A stretch of DNA of 64,000 bases from Lingula anatina (GCF_001039355.2 NW_019773559.1:606409-670408), one strand, 5' to 3'; positions 1 to 12,339 are shown, numbered from the stretch's first letter. Notes: generated by a model not told the origin, from the sequence alone. Program-made: numbers and translations.

Positions 1-151
1 CTGTAACTTTCAAGCCAAAAAGTAAAATGGTTTTTCACTTATCGTGTTTACGGTTAAAGTGCACACCGACGGCGACGGCCCCCGCGACAGCGATGGCGAC
101 GACAGATGCAGATGACGGCTAGATGTACAGACACATCTGTGTCTGTACATA
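1..151 (-). repeat. Left arm of a ~150-bp inverted repeat
   Basis: The reverse complement of this stretch matches 1464-1592, so the two form arms about 1.3 kb apart. Each arm has a palindromic end (TGTACAGACACA type), a GC-rich core of GTCGCC-like triplets unlike the AT-rich surroundings, and an AT-rich end finishing in CTTACAG. The arms are diverged by scattered substitutions and small indels, so this is not a simple assembly artefact. It could be the terminus of a foldback-type element; no transposase reading frame is visible between the arms. Confidence 0.75.
123..150. repeat. 28-bp palindrome, copy 1
   Basis: The arms ATGTACAGACACA and TGTGTCTGTACAT flank a 2-bp centre. The identical 28 bp recurs at 36628-36655 directly beside the assembly gap, and half-copies begin repeat units at about 1837, 2217 and 2880. 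It therefore behaves as a recurrent end or junction of repeat pieces. Confidence 0.85.
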
Positions 152-982
152 AAAACAGGTTGAGTTCGAAAATCAGCATAATCGGGCCATTATTTTAGAA
201 GTTATGCTGATTTTTCACATTTTATCAGATTCAGTTCTTAGGCATGTTAACAGTCTCATTATTTAACTAATAAGATATGTAAAAGTGTTTGTTTGACATT
301 TCCTGCATCTTTACAACATTGTTAGTTGATTATGTAAAAATGATGGTAAACTTGTTATCGTATATTGTGTAATAAAGTGTCAAAATGGAAATAAACTCAT
401 ATCATTACAATTTGTCAGATTCATTCATTCACTATGTTCAGAATCTCAGAATGGAGGAAATTGGACATTTAACACTGTTGTATTGATTTTTTTCCATCTC
501 ATCAATTTTCTTAGTTGATCATATAAAAATGGCAGTAAACTGTTAATTTTGTTTTATGTTAAAAAAGTGTTAAAAATGGAAATAAACCCATTTCAAAACA
601 GTGCTGTCTTGTTTACATTTGGCATTTTCAAGGTGTGACTTTGAAGTTCCATGGTCCTGAAGACCTTTGCTTGTCACATTTTTTGAATATCCATGATACT
701 AATATTTTATTATTAAAAATTGATGGTCATTATGTTGTTAAACATTATGTATTATTGCATCAATATTTGAAGAAACCCCTATTTTGGACACTGCTCCCAT
801 GATGACCATTTAAGGAAAACCATGTCACTTACTGTTCTCAAACTTACAGGAAAGAAACATGGGACAAAAATACAGCTTCAGTAGGCAATGCAGTCTGTTT
901 GGTAAATTTTTCTGGCAATTAAACAGTTTTTTGTGAAAATTTAATTTTTCACATATTGGCATTTTCAAGGTGTGACTTAAGC

Positions 983-1192
983 TCTATTCCCATAGATTTT
1001 AGATCGATCTATCCCCGCGGGGAGTCTCACTAGATTACTTTCAGATAATCCGACTTAAATGTCCGTCCCGCCTACTACAAGCTGAAAGGGGTAATTAACT
1101 TTCGTGTCCGCCCGGCTGACAGCTATTTAGCGTGAACCCCCAGGGAGTTAGGTCGATCTAAAGTAGGTCGATCTAATCTATGGAAATGGGGT
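983..1192 (+). mobile_element. MITE family A, copy 1 (~210 bp)
   Basis: Terminal inverted repeats of the form ATTCCCATAGATTTTAGATC and its complement bound a conserved interior (GGGGAGTCTCACTAGATTAC, then GGGAGTTAGGTCGATC near the end). Two more copies lie at 16563-16789 and 43455-43668, all in the same orientation. The element interrupts the array module GGTGTGACTT...GAACTC that is intact at 5535 and 628, so it is a real insertion. The flanks are compatible with a TTA target duplication here, but that is not clear in the other copies. There is no coding capacity. Confidence 0.8.
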
Positions 1193-1463
1193 GTTAGAAC
1201 CTCCGCTGGCTTGAAGACCCATGCTAGTCACATTTTCTAAATATCCATGATACGTATATTTTATTATTAAAAATTGATGGTCATTATGCTGTTAAGCATT
1301 ATGTAATGTTGCATCAAAATAGAAGAAAACACAATTTTTGGTGCTGCTGCCATGATGACCATTATGGGAAAACCATGTTACTATGACTGTCAAACTTTCA
1401 AAAAAGAAACACAGGACTAAAATGCAGCCTGAGTTGGAAAAGCAGTCTAATTGGCTTCTTTTA

Positions 1464-1592
1464 ATGTACAGACACAGATGTGTCTGTGCATATAGCTGTC
1501 ACCTGCGTCTGCCGTCGCCATCGTCGCCGTGCACTTATACCTATAACACGATAAGTGGAAAACCATTTTACCTTTTGGCTTGAAACTTACAG
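1464..1592 (+). repeat. Right arm of the ~150-bp inverted repeat
   Basis: This is the partner of 1-151. It begins with an imperfect copy of the same palindrome (ATGTACAGACACAG followed by ATGTGTCTGTGCAT), continues through the GTCGCC-rich core and ends in GGCTTGAAACTTACAG. The CTTACAG end runs directly into the tandem repeat that starts around 1540. Confidence 0.75.
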
Positions 1593-1864
1593 AACTGACA
1601 AATATTCATAATATGCAGGTCAAGTCGAAAATCAGCATGATCGGGCTATTTTTAGGGAAGTTATGCTGTTTTTTCATTTTTTTCAGCATATATGCAGCAA
1701 GTATCAAAAATGGAAAGGAACTCATATCATTGCAGTTCATCAGATTCAATCATTCACTAAGTTAAAAATTTCAGAATGGAGCAAGTTGGACATTTAAATT
1801 TGTTCTATTGATATTTCTCCTTTGACATATTTTTTATGTACAGACACAGATGGAAGTTATCCTG

Positions 1865-1900
<36 letters not shown>

Positions 1901-2232
1901 AGCATTTTTATAACACCGATAACATGATAAGTGGAAAACCATTTTACCTTTTGGCTTGAAACTTACAGAACTGACGATTATTCATAATACGCAGGTCAAG
2001 ATGAAAATCAGCGATCGGGCTATTTTTAGGGAAGTTATGCTGTTTTTTCACTTTTTTCAGCATATATGCAGCAAGTATCAAAAATGGAAAGGAACTCATT
2101 TCATTGCAGTTTGTCAGATTCAATCATTCACTAAGTTAAGAATCTCAGAATGGAGCAAGTTGGACATTTAAATTTGTTCTATTGATATTTCTCCTATGAC
2201 AACATATTTTTTATATATGTACAGACACAGAT
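1540..2232 (+). repeat. Two-copy tandem repeat, period ~378 bp
   Basis: 1540-1850 repeats as 1918-2232: both copies carry AACACGATAAGTGG-like or AACATGATAAGTGG, GGCTTGAAACTTACAGAACTG, ATCAGC...GATCGGGCTATTTTTAGGG and AGCAAGTATCAAAAATGG. A third, more diverged copy of the CTTACAG part begins near 2333. Short frames in both copies (such as 1580-1765 and 1956-2171) are repeat sequence and not genes. Confidence 0.85.
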
Positions 2233-3540
2233 GGAAGTTATCCTGTTTTTTTTTTTTGTTTTTTGTTTTTTTTTCAGCATTTTTATAACACCGATAACAT
2301 AATAAATGTTAAAATGTTTTTCCTTTTGGATTGAAACTTACAGAACTGATGAATATTCATAATACGCAGGTCAAGTTCGAAAATTGGCTTGATCGGACTA
2401 TTTTTACAAAAGTTATGCTGTTTTTTTCCATCATTCAGCATATATGCAACACTGATAACGTATTATAAGGAAAACCAGTCAGCCTTTTGTCTTGAAACTT
2501 ACAGGAGTGATCAGTCTGACTAGTATACAGATCAAGTTTGAAAATAAGCTTGATCAGTTAAGTGTATATAAGTGGTTTTTCTTCAGATTTAATTCTTAGG
2601 CATGTTAACAGTCTCATTATATAGTGCTCGAAATTTGGCCGGTAGCAGCCACTTTTATTGAAAGGTCCCTCTATTAAAGAATGGTGTTAGATATTATACA
2701 GCATTAAATAATGTGAATTAGTTAAAATTACGTAATGTTATCTCTTAAAAATAAATATCAAAACAAATAGTGCAAATATTTTCATTTGTGGGGTTGCAAA
2801 GAGTCACATTTCTGAATATCCATGATAGTTTAATTTTATCATTAAAAAACGGATGGTTATTATGCTGTTAAGCATNTGTATGTACAGACACAGATGGAAG
2901 TTATCCTGTTTTTTTTTTTTTTTGTTTTTTGTTTTTTTTCAGCATTTTTATAACACCGATAACATAATAAATGTTAAAATGTTTTTCCTTTTGGATTGAA
3001 ACTTACAGAACTGATGAATATTCATAATACGCAGGTCAAGTTCGAAAATTGGCTTGATCGGACTATTTTTACAAAAGTTATGCTGTTTTTTTCCATCATT
3101 CAGCATATATGCAACACTGATAACGTATTATAAGGAAAACCAATCAGCCTTTTGTCTTGAAACTTACAGGAGTGATCAGTCTGACTAGTATACAGATCAA
3201 GTTTGAAAATAAGCTTGATCAGTTAAGTGTATATAAGTGGTTTTTCTTCAGATTTAATTCTTAGGCATGTTAACAGTCTCATTATATAGTGCTCGAAATT
3301 TGGCCGGTAGCAGCCACTTTTATTGAAAGGTCCCTCTATTAAAGAATGGTGTTAGATATTATATAGCATTAAATAATGTGAATTAGTTAAAATTACGTAA
3401 TGTTATCTCTTAAAAATAAATATCAAAACAAATAGTGCAAATATTTTCATTTGTGGGGTTGCAAAGAGTCACATTTCTGAATATCCATGATAGTTTAATT
3501 TTATCATTAAAAAACTGATGGTTATTATGCTGTTAAGCAT
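2217..3540 (+). repeat. Near-identical 660-bp direct duplication with an ambiguous base at the junction
   Basis: 2217-2875 and 2879-3540 are almost the same. I see only a few substitutions (for example ACAGC/ATAGC near 2697 and 3361, CGGATGG/CTGATGG near 2850 and 3515) plus poly(T) length differences. An undetermined base sits exactly at the junction (2876). Such high identity inside an otherwise heavily diverged array suggests either a recent duplication or two haplotypes joined head to tail by the assembler. Confidence 0.85.
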
Positions 3541-6500
3541 TGTGTAATATTGCATCAAAATTGAACAAAACCTTATTTTGGGCACTTCCTCCGTAGTGTC
3601 CGTGAAAGGAAAACCATGTCACTTGCTCCTCTCACATTTACAGGAAAGAAACAAAGAACTGAAATACAGCTTCAGTTGGAAAATCTGTCTCATTAGTTAA
3701 TTTTCTGGAAGTTATACAGTTTTTTTGTGAAAATTTTTATCTTTCACATACTGGAATTTTCAGTGTGGGCCTTAGAGCTCCCTTGGGCATGAAGCCCAGT
3801 GGTAATTCTTAATGTCCATGTTTTTAATAATAGATATTTAAAAATTGGTAGTATTTATTACAGTTTTACATTATATAATGTTGCATCAAAAATTGCTGCC
3901 TTGGCAGAGGTCTGCACTCTTGGAGTGCTTTTCTAGTTTTGTTATGTTTTCCTTTTTAATTTTTTCTCGACACTGGCATTTGTAACTTTTAACTCCCATC
4001 TGCCTGAGGCTCTGCACATTTTCTGTATTTCCACATAAGCAGTTGTATTGGTTTTTATGTCTTTAAACATTATGAAATATTATTTTATGCACTGTCATCA
4101 TTTTTCAAATATTGGGACTTTCATCATGTGAATTTGAACTCTCATGGTCCTGAAACTGTAATCTTATTGAAGGAGTGGATTGAGACCATCTTCTGGGTCT
4201 TCCGGAAGACGGTCAGGCTTTTAAGTTTATATTGACCGGAATTAATTTTTTTATGTTGGAAGACCATCAAAATGGAGGATGGATCAACAGAGATACTTTG
4301 GAATACTGTCAGAAAATATCTCTGGGTTCGCTCCTGTTATTGACCATGGTACCTGTTGTGCATGATTAAAATTCAGTGTTGACTGACAGTGCTATTATAA
4401 GCATTATTTATTATTGCATCAAAATTGACAAAATGACCAATTTTGCATCTTTATTTTTTTTTTTTTATTTTATTTTATTTATTTATTTATTTTTTTTGTC
4501 TGTACATTTGACAGCTTTGCTGCCTTGTTCTGAAAGTTATACATTTTAGTGAAATATTCATTATTATTTGTTTTGGCATATTCACTGTGGGACTTGGAGC
4601 TCCCATGGACATGAAGCTGAATGGTAATCAAATTTTCTACATGTCCATCGTATTTGAAGTCAATAATCAAAAATTGGTGATAATTATTATGTAATTTATT
4701 ATGTAATGTTACATCAAAATTGACAAAAATCTATTTGCACTGCTACTACAAACATTATGAAAAGAAAACTGTGTCACTTATTATTATTTTTAACTTACAA
4801 GTATGATTTTTAGGATTGGCATGCAGTTCAAATTAGAAAGCCAGCCCAATTGGGTTATCATTTATTATTTAATTTATACAATTTTGTGTGAAATTTTCAT
4901 TTTTCTCATTCTGGCATTTTCAAAGTGTGAACTTGAACTCCCATGGGCCTGAAGCCTTATGCTTGTTACACATTTTACTTACAACGGTATTACCTGTTGA
5001 GCATAATTGAAATTTGATGTTGAATTTGCAGTGAAGCATAATGTACTTTTGTATCAAATTGACAGTAGCCTATTTTGTGCATTGTTATTTTCTGCTTTTT
5101 GTCTGTACATTTGACAGCTTTGCTGCCTTGTTTGTAAATAAGTGTTTTTTTTTTCAGATTTAATTCTTAGGCATGTTAACAGTCTTATTATTGAACTAAT
5201 CAGATATGTTAAGTGTTGTTTTGACATTTTCTGCTTCTTACCAATATTGTTTAGTTTATTATTTTAAAAAAACGGTAAACCTGTTAGCATGTATTGTGTA
5301 ATAAAGTGTCAAATTGGAAATGAACTCTTATCACAGCAGTTCCTCAGATTTAATTATTCACTAAGTGAATGTCAGAATGATGCTAGTCGGACATTTAAAA
5401 TTGTTCTATTGATATTTTTCCTTTGACGACACTTTTCTCAGTTCATCATATAAAAATGACAGTAAATTGAATATTTTGTTTTATGTAAAAAAGGTGTCTT
5501 TTCAGTACAGCTAGTTATCTCTTGCTTACATTTCAGGATTTTCAAGGTGTGACTGTGAACTCTATGGGCTTGAAGACTTTTGCTAGTTACATTTTCTGAA
5601 TATCCATAATACTTTCATTTTATTATTAAAAAATTGATGGTCAGTATGCTGTTAGGCATTGTGTAATATTGCATCAAAATTGAAGAAAATCCTATTTTGG
5701 GCTCTGCCATTATAATGACGATTTAAAGGAAAGAAACATAGATCTAAAATGCAGCCTGAGTTGGAAAAGCAGTCTAATTGGCTCCTTTTCCAGTTGTACA
5801 TTTTTGTGAAATTTTTATCTTTCACATATTGGCATGAAGCATTGTGGTATTAAAATTTTTTTCTTAATGTTCATGTCCATTAATAGTAAATAATTAAAAA
5901 ATGGTGATATTTATACAGTTAATCATTATATAATATTGCATCAAGACTGACAAAAAACCTACTTTGTGCACTGCTGCCATAAATAATATGAAAAGAAAAC
6001 TGTGTTACTTATAATTTTTTTAACTTGCAAGATTGATTCTTAGGATTGACATTATCATTTTTTGGATTATCACTTTTATTGAATTTATTCACTTTTTTCT
6101 GCATTTATGCAACACAACACATTTCAGGGAAAATCGATTGACCAGTTGTCTTGAAATTCACTGTTTAGTCTTACTGAAATACGGATCAAGTTTGAAAATA
6201 AGCTTGATCAGTTAAGTTTTGATGAAGTAATGTCTTATTTTGTATATAAGTGTTTTTTTTTCAGATTTTATTCTTAGGCATGTTAACAGTCTCATTTTTT
6301 AACTAGATATGTAAAAGTGTTCTTTTGACATTTTCTGCCTTGTTTATTGAATTAATGAATTTTTTTTTTTTTTTTTTTTTTTTTGCGAAATTTTCATTTT
6401 TCTCATTCTGGCATTTTCTAAGTGTGAACTTAAACTCTCATAGGCCTGAAGCCTATGCTGTTGTGCATGATTAAAATTTGATGTTGACTTTGCAGTTCGG

Positions 6501-6590
6501 CATAATGCATCAAAATTGACAGTATCCTATTTTGTGCATTATTACTTTCTGCTTTTTGTCTGTACATTTGACAGCTTTGCTGCCTTGTTA

Positions 6591-8391
6591 ATACTTCAAA
6601 GAGACAAAGCGTAAGATTTTCAACTTTTTTTTTTTTTTTTTTTTGCTTTAAATTACATTACCACCTAGTGAATTAATTTAGGGCAAGTAATACTTATTGA
6701 TTATTTTTGGCAGATAAATTTCATTTATGATCTAACACCGTTCCCGGGGACATTCCACCTGTCAACAATCTGGACACATTTTTGAGCCGTGCGCATCTAT
6801 TAAAGATTGGCCATGAAAATTACAGTAAAAATACAAGATGCTCAAAATTACAAGATTTCAATAAAGATCAGTTTCCTGTTTTAACTTATGCCACGTTTAG
6901 AATAGTTCTTTTCTCTTGGAATCTTGTCAGCTCATCAACTTTTTTTAGTTCAACTTTTAAGAAATAATGCTTCTGCCTTACTCATCGGTATATGTAAGGA
7001 TTATGACAGATACCTACATGTGAACTAAATTGACCGCTGTCGACCTACCCTCTACCAGGGTGGCAGATTATATAGGGAAAAATGGGAAAAACCTACCCTC
7101 TACCAGGGCCGCAGTTATTATTGTGGACATTTTTTGCTGAAAGCCAAAATGACTGTCCATTTATCTATAGACATATCTGTAAATATCTGTGGAAAATCAA
7201 TCTGTCGCCCTGCTAGAGGGTAGGAAAAACCAGAGATAGTAAAATGACCGTCTTTTTATCTAAAGACGTACAGGTATCTGTGAATATCCTTTGAAAAGTC
7301 AATCTGTGGCCCTGGTAGAGAGTACTGGCGACCCATCAGAAGAAAAAAATAAATATAGTTAAAGCAAAACGGTTGCATTGATCGATTTTTACAACTTATT
7401 ATTATTTTTCTTTATCAAACGAATACTCTTTACTTAGACTCAAAACTTGGTATCATTGATGAAGGCCGTGGGATAGATGTTGCTATGGCTGAACAATACC
7501 AAGAAAAAAAAAGTTAATTCGACCATGAGTGTCTTAATCAGAAGTCCTAGAGACCCATTAAATAATAGAGATTTGGGCATTAAACGGTTGTGTTTATTCT
7601 GTTTTGTTATACTAAGTGCTTCTCCGAGTTTGAAGTACTTAACGAGGGAAAAGTCGTGATTGCATTTCAAAATTGAATACAGCATCGAGTCGGTAAATAT
7701 TGAAATTTGGAGAGACAAATTGAAGCTTAGTGGAGAGACTTAAATTGTCAGATCACTTGTAAGCAGAAAAGCCATCAAACTTTACAGCAGGGGGTACATG
7801 CTAAACTCTTCAAAAGTGTCTGCCATGTCACGTACAAACCTTCTTCTTTGATAATTATACACTTGATACAGTCCTCGAGCCCTAGCAAAGAAAACACGAG
7901 CACAAAAGTGAAATTATGAAAATTAAATAAGAAATGAATGGGCGGAGAATTGGCCATGCTTAGTCTCATTTGCACGCCACGCCGCATTTCTATGCAGGCT
8001 GTTTATCATTGAATATGATAACAAACAAGTAAACATATGGAATAAATAACCCTTAGTGACCGCACGGGAAAGCAAAACTTAGCCCAAACGACCCCAAATA
8101 ATAGAAACACCACAAAGAAAATACTAGCAAAATTTATCAATTCAAAGCGAGTTAGAGGTGTATGTTACAGCATCGGAACAGAACAAACCGAACGGAGAAG
8201 AAAGCCAGACTCACTGGTGACGTACAGTATTTGTAAACTTGGCGACCGTAGATCATAGGGAACTTAACGCTCCCACCCGTTCGCCAGGAATCCGACACCA
8301 AGCTGTTCCCAAAGGCATTTACCAGTCGCTTAATTTACATCTTTGCCTTATGTGTTGGTATTGTCAAAAATTAACAGCCAGTTAACGTTAG
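6591..8391. other. Intergenic region upstream of the coiled-coil gene
   Basis: I find no gene. It holds the end of the degenerate array, a repeat cluster at 7035-7325, and AT-rich single-copy-looking DNA. A GTAAGT donor at 8392 (after TTAG) pairs plausibly with an acceptor at 8907 just before the start codon of the next gene, so the end of this stretch may contain its non-coding first exon. Confidence 0.5.
7035..7325 (+). repeat. Two tandem copies of an ~80-bp dispersed repeat (family D)
   Basis: Copies at about 7145-7230 and 7249-7322 share AAAATGACYGTC, TTTATCTA.AGACRTA, ATCTGTG.A and AAAATCAATCTGTSGCCCTG followed by TAGAG. They are preceded by two short CTACCCTCTACCAGGG elements (7045 and 7092), complementary to the TAGAGGGTAGG ends, so the cluster can fold back. 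Further copies are at 14085-14150 (plus) and 48155-48230 (minus). Confidence 0.75.
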
Positions 8392-8907
8392 GTAAGTTGC
8401 TACATTAGAAGAAATGTATACAACGAAATCCATAACCGTGATCGTCAAAAATTCAGATAATTGTATCACGAGAAAAATGAGACACTAGACTTAATCTGAT
8501 GGTAATGATGGGTAAGCATTACACATCATGGTTACGTTAAGGTACAATGTATGTATCTAACTCCAAATTTAAATAACCGAGTTACGTGATAAAAAACGAT
8601 AATTTCTTTCACACTACTTAGCTTTACCAAGTTTTTATTGGCTTAGGTATCTGGTTACTTGGAGCAGGCAACGTAAATCACTGCTTAGATAAACGGGATA
8701 AACCCACTAAGAAAACTTATGAATTAGATTTATGTAACACATTAAGACTGCTTAAATAGGGTTGCTTTTAGTTGTCAACCTGCCCTTGTCATCGATTGTA
8801 GTCTTAACTATGTTTCATTTTATCTAACTTAATGCGGTAAGGTTATTAGAATTTGATAATAATTTATGACTTATAGAGAACCTCTTATCAGTTCATTTCA
8901 TTTTTAG
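8392..8907 (+). other. Possible 5'-UTR intron of the coiled-coil gene
   Basis: A strong donor (TTAG|GTAAGT at 8392) and a pyrimidine-rich acceptor (TTTCATTTTTAG ending at 8907) lie just before the ATG at 8926. Both are only signal matches; no transcript evidence is available. Confidence 0.35.
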
Positions 8908-8925
8908 TATCAGTCAAAGTAACAA

Positions 8926-11318
8926 ATGACGAACCGGCCACCTCGTGCGCCCTCGGCTACTTTTACAAGCGACAGGAGATTTTCACGGCTGGGAAATGGA
9001 CGTCACCCGCAAGCCCCTGCATCACCAACTACAAAAAAACGTAGAATACCAACAGGGCCACCTCCGACTAATTTCAACTGCGTGAGACGTAAGATTATGC
9101 TGGCTCTGACACCTCTGGAGTTGAAGCTGAAGGCGTTTCATGAAACATATTTGGCACCTACTGAGGAAATTAAAATCAAAGAAGTGAAAGGAAAATGGGT
9201 GGAATTGATAGATCTTGTTTTTTGGAAAAACAAACAAGAAAAATCTGTGGTTGTCGACATGAAGCATTTGGAAACCATTATAAATAAATATAAAAACGAC
9301 AAAACTGTTACCAACAGAGCCGAACATGCCCAGATTCTTCACTTAATCGAGCGACACAACAAGTTTCTAGCACTTTACTCAGACGTTCGTCATCAGCTGC
9401 TTCACGCCGTGGTAGACAATCTCGAAAATTACTGTATAAGTTTCTTCGATGAGGCCAAGGAGCTGGACATCCAACCAGTGCAAGAGTACGAGGATCACAT
9501 TATTAGTTGGGGTATCGAACTTCACGAGATGTTCAACAAAATGGTTGGGCTCCAACGCGAAATACGAAAATGGGGTTTTGACGTCATCCGCTATGTCAGA
9601 AGATACGACAAAATTCTCAGCTACATACAACAAATTTTCGAAATGTTCTGTAAGATATGTAAAATGGCGCGAAGATGGCTCAGCACAGACGAACTGTTTC
9701 CGCGTCGTTTACAACAGGAGGTAGAAGGCTTCGAGAAGCGTAAAAGAGAAATTCAGAGTAGAGTCAGAAGCCTGCAGATGAAACAAAACCACATCGCGCA
9801 CGAGATACACGAGAAAAAGCGCACAGCAAACCTTGTTAATCAAAAGTTGAAGTCGGAGCGGATCCACGAAGCAGATGTAGTTGACTGGGAAATAAACATT
9901 CAACAGCATCTTTTTAAAACCAAAGATGAACTCGAAGCAAAAGAAACCGTGCTTAAAGACCTTCAACGAGCTAGAAGTGCCACGCCCTCTTTCTTGACGT
10001 CCGAGATACGTGAGATTGATCGAGCTTTGGAGAGTGTGACCGCTGAAATCAAAACTATGGAAAATCACATCCATTGCCTGACGTTAGAAAGGTCTAAAGT
10101 GAGAAGAAGCCAAAGTGCCATTGCTATCCATGTGCATCAACTTGAAAATGAAGCAGAGGACAAGGTTAAAACTCATAAGCGTGTGAGCCAAACGCTATCT
10201 ATCCAAGATTACACACTACGAATGTGCCATGAAGAAATCAAAAGTATCGATATCAAGGTAGCAGCATTGAGAAGAATTTTGCAGCTGAAACTATCACCAG
10301 AATCTGCAAGGAAAATATATTTCAATGCTTTGGAAGCTGCAAAAAGTAAGTGTCATATGTTAANCTTCGAAAGCTGGAAAAACAGAAAATTGGGCATAAA
10401 TCCCCTGAAATACAGTTTTATGGCATAACATTTGGCAGAAGTTAAAAGGGTCCTCAGGCAAGTATTTCAGCCCAATAAGGTCAAATTCTGTGAACCCCCA
10501 CCTTGCCGCACTTGTCTGGTGCTTAAAAAAACTGGCACTTAATATTTAAAAAAACAAAGCAGGGGTGGGGCGATGGTAGGTGGGGCGGTGGGGGGGGTAG
10601 AGAGTTTACGATTAAATTGGAAAGTTTCAATACCGATCATTGTGAGAAAATGTAATTACATGAATTTTAAAATTGGTTGAATAACTTTTATGATTTTAAA
10701 GATGTTGTTTGTTTGGTATTAGTTATCTGTTCCGAATTTTTCTTTTTAGCATTTTAGCATCGGAATGCACCCAAAATTGTCAAGTTCAATATCATTTATA
10801 CATATTTTTTTCTTGAAGGTGCCGCGAAGCCAGAGGTAACAGTGTACGAAGCAGACAAGGAGCGTACAGTCTCGAGGCCACGCACTGCACCAGCCAGGTT
10901 GTCAAGCAGCCGAGCCTGTGAGGTATGCATTTAAACAAATATTTTCTAACATCCTTTCTAATTACTTTAATAAATGAAAGATAAGTTTTCGGTAGAAATG
11001 TAGAATTATCAAAATAAGTCGCTTTGTTTCTGAGCTCTTCTGTTCAACTTCGCTCACTCCGACATCGATAGATTATTTGCATTTCAGATCTAGCCAAAAC
11101 TGATATCATCATTATGTTTTGGAGCAGGTGATGCATAACATTTATTTATAGTTGTTTCTATTTACTTATGGGCGTTATTTTCCTAGAACCCAGGTTACGC
11201 TGAGATGAGGAAAAAGGGGTCATCCACCGTGATGTTACACCGACCACGGATCTCATCAGCCAAATCTCTTCAAAGAAGAAACAACAGTGAATTCATGATC
11301 ACTGAATTACCAGAGTGA
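8926..11318 (+). CDS. Coiled-coil protein, function unknown (551 aa, 3 coding exons)
   Basis: Coding exons are 8926-10345, 10819-10922 and 11187-11318. Phases agree (1420+104+132 nt = 552 codons including TGA). The first ~45 residues are basic and proline/serine-rich. From about residue 50 the protein is charged and almost wholly helical, with long heptad-like stretches between about 240 and 465 rich in E, K, R, Q and L. The last ~75 residues, from exons 2-3, are basic and serine-rich (SRPRTAPARLSS). There is no signal peptide or membrane segment. I recognise no named family; the architecture resembles ciliary/centrosomal or axonemal coiled-coil proteins, which is only an inference. The first exon is unusually long compared with other genes here. 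The undetermined base at 10364 is in intron 1 and does not affect the protein. Confidence 0.8.
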
Positions 11319-11855
11319 CAACAAAACATGACGCTTACCCTTTGAAGGGTACTTTGATGATGAAGTTAGCCCCGAGCCCCGACTGTGGCGTGTGGGAACG
11401 TGTGTGTTATAAAGCTTGCGGAACAGACACCACTCACTGGGCTCTACCTGTGCTCTCTGATAAAGGAGGTACGACCAGCGCTGGGACTGCCTTGTCCGTC
11501 GCCACCGCTGCAAGGGCCTTTTTTTCTGAATGCAGCTTTACACTTCTTTCATTTTTTCTGGATTTATATAGATACAATGAGGTTTGATTAGGAAATATAT
11601 TAACAGTTGAGCCTTTTCTGTCGTTAAGGAACATTTGGGCATGAAAAAATTATTGAAGATTTTTATTTTTATTTTTTTTTTCATTTTACAGTGTATGCAC
11701 TTAATTATATATATACTGTATATTGAAATGATGATGAAAATGAGATGACACAATAACTTGTTATGATATCGAGAGCATAATAATGAAGAATTCTGTAATG
11801 TCACTAGTCACTGGAAAAAATTAATCATTTCTCTGAATTTGTGTGTTAGAGCTTA

Positions 11856-12077
11856 TACCCCCTTTACACTGGACGGCGTCCTTTCTGCGTCCTCTCTGCG
11901 ACCATGAAATTTGGCATCGCGGTGGTCTTAATAAAGAAGCACGAGCACTGACTTTGTATCAGAAGAATGCTCAATGATCGGCCAGTTGTCGGCACGTAAA
12001 ATATTTTAATTTTTTAACTCTCAAATGGGGCCGTGCTGCTGGACGCAGAAAGGACGCCGTCCAGTGTAAAGGGACCC
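11856..12077. mobile_element. Palindromic MITE family B (222 bp)
   Basis: The ends are long inverted repeats: CCCTTTACACTGGACGGCGT plus CCTTTCTGCGTCC on the left, with the complement on the right. They are flanked by TTA at 11853-11855 and 12078-12080, the 3-bp target duplication typical of PIF/Harbinger-type elements. The interior is short and non-coding. Class assignment rests on the TTA duplication and is tentative. Confidence 0.8.
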
Positions 12078-12339
12078 TTAGTCAGCAATCTGTCAACTTT
12101 CTGCGCATCCACACATGATGGAAAATAGACATTATTAATTAGCTGCCGTAGCTGGGCTAGAATCAATTCCATCACAATTTAATAATATGATTAGCATTTT
12201 AATTCTACGTGTAATATACAACTTGCTTCATCAAGACAATAAAACCATATTATGGCTTTTTCATCTTTTTCTTCTTCTTTCTTTTTAAATTTACTGGTAT
12301 GAATGATGTTTATTTTCGTCGAGAATAGGGCCGGAGGGA

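Larger units (their letters stand above)
152..6590 (+). repeat. Degenerate complex repeat array, no gene
   Basis: The stretch is built from diverged copies of the same few modules. TTAGGCATGTTAACAGTCT occurs near 237, 2594, 3260, 5166 and 6282. A module like ATTGCATCAAAATTGA recurs near 755, 1308, 3548, 4410, 4708, 5055, 5668, 5937 and 6490. A module like TTTTCAAGGTGTGACTT(GAACTC) recurs near 628, 964, 4916, 5535 and 6415. TCTGTACATTTGACAGCTTTG occurs near 4499, 5102 and 6561. Modules keep their order and orientation, as in an old tandem array of a multi-kilobase unit with deletions and insertions. Open frames are short and low in complexity, and I see no coding gene. Confidence 0.7.

Noticed and set aside
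1580-2171. Two similar small frames (61 and 71 codons) that look like a duplicated gene
   Set aside because: They fall in the 378-bp tandem repeat, in non-matching lengths, and diverge by frameshifts; repeat sequence, not genes.
7035-7325. CRISPR-like short repeats
   Set aside because: Animal DNA, only two full copies, irregular spacing and inverted partners; a dispersed repeat family instead.
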